Source: Streptomyces sp. L-9-10 (GTDB taxonomy: Bacteria; Actinomycetota; Actinomycetes; Streptomycetales; Streptomycetaceae). Taken from it: DNA of 64,000 bases. The DNA is taken from positions 124,001 through 188,000 of the forward strand of contig NZ_PHRF01000161.1 in the NCBI RefSeq assembly GCF_004151105.1, read 5' to 3'. Below the pieces are notes generated by a model, which searched no databases, was not told where the DNA came from, and saw nothing but the letters and a program-made list of their open reading frames with translations. Positions 61,825-64,000 of the stretch are shown here, piece by piece. The translations under genes were made by a program, and so were the position numbers. How positions within the stretch are numbered: position 1 is the stretch's first letter; the number at the start of each line of letters is the position of its first letter.

Positions 61825-62723
61825 GCCGCCGCCCCTCCCGAGGCGCCCGCCCGGGTGCCCGCGCCCAGGAGACGGGCGAGGGCGTCGCCCAGGCGCGCTT
61901 CGATGTGCTGGGGATTGCCGTCCGCCGCGGCGGCGAGGGCGAACCCCCGGCTGAGTGTGATCTCGCCGATGGGCCGCCAGTGCAGGGCGAGTTCCCCGGC
62001 CTGCGCGGGGGAACACAGCAACAGGTCGTGCGCGCAGAGGACTTCCGCGGCGGCGGTCGTCAGGTCGGCCGCCGCGACGAGCTGTGCGGGCCGCAGGCCC
62101 ACCGCGTCGCGCAGTCGCGTCAGCGGGTCACGGATGTGCGGCACGTCGTCCTCCGGCTGGATCCAGACACGGCGGGCCGGGCCGGCGGAGGCCCGTCCCA
62201 TCCGCAGCGTCTCGACGTACACCCGCTTGACGCCGGGATCCCGCGCACCGGCGAGCCCGAGCGGGACGGACCAGGTCGCCTCGTCCTCGGGCACCGCGAG
62301 CACGGCGGCACGCACCTGCTGGGCGTGGATCAGCTCCCTGCGCTCCGCCGGCGCGGCGACGCGGAGATCGAGCGTGACACCGTACCCGCGCGCCTCGGCG
62401 ACGAGACGGGCGAGACCGGCCGTGGAGCAGATGCCCGGCACCGCGAGCCGCCAGGGTTTGCGCTTGGCGGCGGCCGCCTCGTTCAGCAGCACCTCGGCCG
62501 ACTGTACGAGCTGTCGGGCGGCCGGCAGCATGTCCCGGCCGAAGGGGGTCAGGACGGCCCGCCGTGACGTGCGCTCGAACAGCTGCTCACCGAAGCGTTC
62601 CTCCAGCGCGGCGACACGACGGCTGGCCACCGACTGGGACATCCGTGCAGCTGCCGCTCCGACGGTGAAACTGCCGTGTTCGCTGACGCTGACAAACGCG
62701 TGACACGCTCCCACCAGATCCAC
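61821..62723 (-). CDS. blaA: LysR-family regulator, BlaA-like
   Basis: 300 residues from the GTG at 62723 (VDLVGACHAFVSVSEHGSFT); in-frame starts at 62732 and 62750 exist, but the latter ATG lies in the palindrome. Winged helix-turn-helix FTVGAAAARMSQSVASRRVAALE at about 18-40, then the effector domain. Divergent from the beta-lactamase gene, with a T-N11-A LysR box between. Expected to activate the beta-lactamase gene in response to beta-lactams together with the BlaB-like protein. Confidence 0.85.
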   Translation of the reverse strand: MDLVGACHAFVSVSEHGSFTVGAAAARMSQSVASRRVAALEERFGEQLFERTSRRAVLTPFGRDMLPAARQLVQSAEVLLNEAAAAKRKPWRLAVPGICSTAGLARLVAEARGYGVTLDLRVAAPAERRELIHAQQVRAAVLAVPEDEATWSVPLGLAGARDPGVKRVYVETLRMGRASAGPARRVWIQPEDDVPHIRDPLTRLRDAVGLRPAQLVAAADLTTAAAEVLCAHDLLLCSPAQAGELALHWRPIGEITLSRGFALAAAADGNPQHIEARLGDALARLLGAGTRAGASGGAAA

Positions 62724-62735
62724 ACGCCGCACTCT

Positions 62736-62750
62736 ATGCCAGATCGGCAT
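62736..62750. promoter_or_regulatory. LysR-type T-N11-A box between blaA-like and beta-lactamase genes
   Basis: ATGCC (62736-62740), AGATC, GGCAT (62746-62750): a perfect 5-bp dyad containing the T-N11-A signature, 13 bases before the blaA-like start. Confidence 0.6.
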
Positions 62751-62912
62751 GGAACAGCGCATGAGCGTATTGGACCGCATGGCAGTCCGAAGGTGAGGGT
62801 GGTCCCGGCACCGATGACCACGACCACGCACCGGGATGGGGCCGTGTCACCCCATCCCCTATGCCGTCCCCGCGCGCCCACCCGCGCGCGGGGCGCCCCG
62901 GAGGTTTGGACC

Positions 62913-63857
62913 ATGCAGTACACCCGTGCCCGGCGCGCCGTTCTCGGCGCACTCGCCACGCTCGCCCTCGTCCCGATCGTGGCCTGTGGCCAGGGGAGTT
63001 CCGCGGCCTCGTCGTCTCTGTCCGCGGCGTCGTCCCCGTCCGCCGCGGCGACAGGGCCGGGCGCGGCCACGAAGCCGTTCGCCGGCGAACTCAAGGAGCT
63101 TGAGCGCACGTTCGACGCGCGGCTCGGTGTGTACGCCATCGACACCGGCACCGGGCGCGAGGTGGCGTACAGGGACGGCGAGCGGTTCGGCTACGCCTCC
63201 ACGTTCAAGGCGCTGGCCGCCGGCGCCGTGCTGCGGAAGTACTCCCTGAGCGGCATGGACCGGGTGATCACGTACTCCAAGGAGGATCTGGTCGCCAACT
63301 CTCCCGTGACCGAGAAGCATGTCGAGACCGGGATGAGCCTGAAAGAGCTGTGTGACGCCACCATCCGCTACAGCGACAACACCGCGGCCAACCTGCTCTT
63401 CGACCAGCTCGGCGGCCCCAAGGGTCTCCAGGCCGTGCTCAGGGGCATCGGCGACGATGTCACCCTGATGGAGCGCCGCGAGCCCGAGCTGAGCCGATGG
63501 GTCCCCGGCGACACGCGGGACACGAGCACACCGCGGGCGCTGGCCAAGGATCTGCGCGCGTTCGTGCTCGGAGATGTCCTCGGCAAGGGCGAACGCGCCC
63601 AGCTCACGGAGTGGCTGCGGACCAACACCACCGGGGACGAACTCATCCGGGCCGGGGTGCCCAAGGGCTGGGTGGTCGGCGACAAGACGGGATCCGGCAG
63701 CTACCACGGCGCCCGCAACGACATCGCCGTGGTGTGGCCCCCCGACTCCGCTCCCATCGTCATGGCGATCATGTCGAACCGCCCTGACAAGGACGCCGCC
63801 TACGACAACAAGCTGATCGCGGAGGCCGCTTCCGTGGTCGTCGGCGCGCTGTCGTAG
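62913..63857 (+). CDS. blaL: Class A beta-lactamase, lipoprotein form
   Basis: 314 residues from ATG 62913 with GGAGG eight bases upstream. Signal peptide ends in lipobox IVAC (C25), followed by a Ser/Ala linker. Active-site motifs: S96-T-F-K99, S154-D-N156, omega-loop E190 in REPELSRW and K258-T-G. The omega loop has Ser (S194) where most class A enzymes have Asn170. It hydrolyses beta-lactams outside the membrane. Control by the divergent BlaA/BlaB-like pair is expected. Confidence 0.94.
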   Translation: MQYTRARRAVLGALATLALVPIVACGQGSSAASSSLSAASSPSAAATGPGAATKPFAGELKELERTFDARLGVYAIDTGTGREVAYRDGERFGYASTFKALAAGAVLRKYSLSGMDRVITYSKEDLVANSPVTEKHVETGMSLKELCDATIRYSDNTAANLLFDQLGGPKGLQAVLRGIGDDVTLMERREPELSRWVPGDTRDTSTPRALAKDLRAFVLGDVLGKGERAQLTEWLRTNTTGDELIRAGVPKGWVVGDKTGSGSYHGARNDIAVVWPPDSAPIVMAIMSNRPDKDAAYDNKLIAEAASVVVGALS

Positions 63858-63895
63858 CGGAAGACACGCTGTCGTAGCTCGTAGCGGAGGACACA
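63848..63895. repeat. Short tandem duplication after the beta-lactamase gene
   Basis: CGCTGTCGTAGC occurs at 63848-63859 and 63868-63879, and GTAGCGGAAGACAC recurs as GTAGCGGAGGACAC (from 63881). The first copy contains the beta-lactamase stop, so this is a recent imperfect duplication of the gene's 3' end. Confidence 0.7.
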
Positions 63896-63910
63896 CTCCG
63901 CGGACACGCC

Positions 63911-63966
63911 CGTGGGTGGACACCTGGCTGTACACCAACCCGGTGTTCGTGGAGGTGATCCGCTGA
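63911..63966 (+). other. Possible 3' remnant of another gene
   Basis: In the frame ending at the TGA of 63964-63966, the sequence reads WVDTWLYTNPVFVEVIR, which resembles the C-terminal end of actinobacterial metallohydrolase-like proteins. No start or upstream body is present before the beta-lactamase gene. It may be the tail of a gene displaced by arrival of the beta-lactamase locus. Confidence 0.3.
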
Positions 63967-64000
63967 TCCGCCGACCGGGGGCGGAGGCGCACCCACGGAC

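Overview
This window is high-GC actinobacterial DNA (about 72% G+C, frequent GTG starts, many 4-base stop/start overlaps, terminators without U-tracts). Its gene content points to Streptomyces: a conservon (CvnA-D) with a CYP157-type P450, a WhiJ-like XRE/DUF397 pair, a blaL/blaA/blaB-type beta-lactamase locus, ROK-regulated xylAB, a SpoIIE-type phosphatase and many sugar ABC systems. I see no tRNA, rRNA, CRISPR array, insertion sequence or prophage. It reads as accessory or arm-type chromosome.

Layout. 0-8.3 kb: IclR regulator divergent from a sugar-acid operon (enolase-superfamily dehydratase, zinc dehydrogenase, unknown barrel-like protein, XylFGH/ChvE-type ABC importer). 8.3-11.5 kb: SAM methyltransferase, DUF397 protein, XRE regulator, RsbW-like ATPase and a small unknown, around a perfect palindrome. 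11.5-15.8 kb: ROK regulator and divergent xylA/xylB. 15.8-19.2 kb: tdh-kbl-lysR threonine catabolism. 19.4-22.2 kb: EamA-type transporter and PAP2 protein divergent from a TetR gene across a large palindrome. 22.8-28.9 kb: terpene synthase converging on a conservon whose P450 has lost the EXXR motif. 29.4-33.4 kb: a GT-B-like gene split by a frameshift at a 7-bp tandem repeat, then a STAND/NB-ARC-TPR protein with a degenerate P-loop. 33.8-38.0 kb: MmyB-type regulator, DHFR-like reductase, D,D-carboxypeptidase and a pentapeptide-repeat protein. 38.2-44.5 kb: glycoside operon (ABC importer, LacI regulator, GH5-like hydrolase). 44.6-50.1 kb: a candidate RiPP locus (37-residue peptide, M14 peptidase, RRE-ThiF adenylyltransferase) followed by a LAL-like ATPase without a DNA-binding domain. 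50.3-54.8 kb: aldo/keto reductase, cyclic-nucleotide-binding protein and a fluoride operon (crcB, DUF190, crcB, ARMT1-like) behind a fluoride riboswitch. 55-60.8 kb: ricin-type lectin, small membrane protein, sugar dehydrogenase, PP2C phosphatase, MFS exporter and DeoR regulator. 60.9-63.9 kb: blaB-like, blaA-like and class A beta-lactamase genes.

Most noteworthy are (i) the ThiF/M14/small-peptide locus, which matches no RiPP class I can name; (ii) the fluoride riboswitch, whose sequence departs from the usual core but keeps the pseudoknot, swaps one long-range A-U pair for G-C, and can pair its 3' end with the crcB Shine-Dalgarno; and (iii) a 7-bp tandem repeat whose copy number sets the reading frame of a GT-B-like gene, as in phase-variable loci. 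Functions are inferred from motifs and gene order read by eye; no database search was run.
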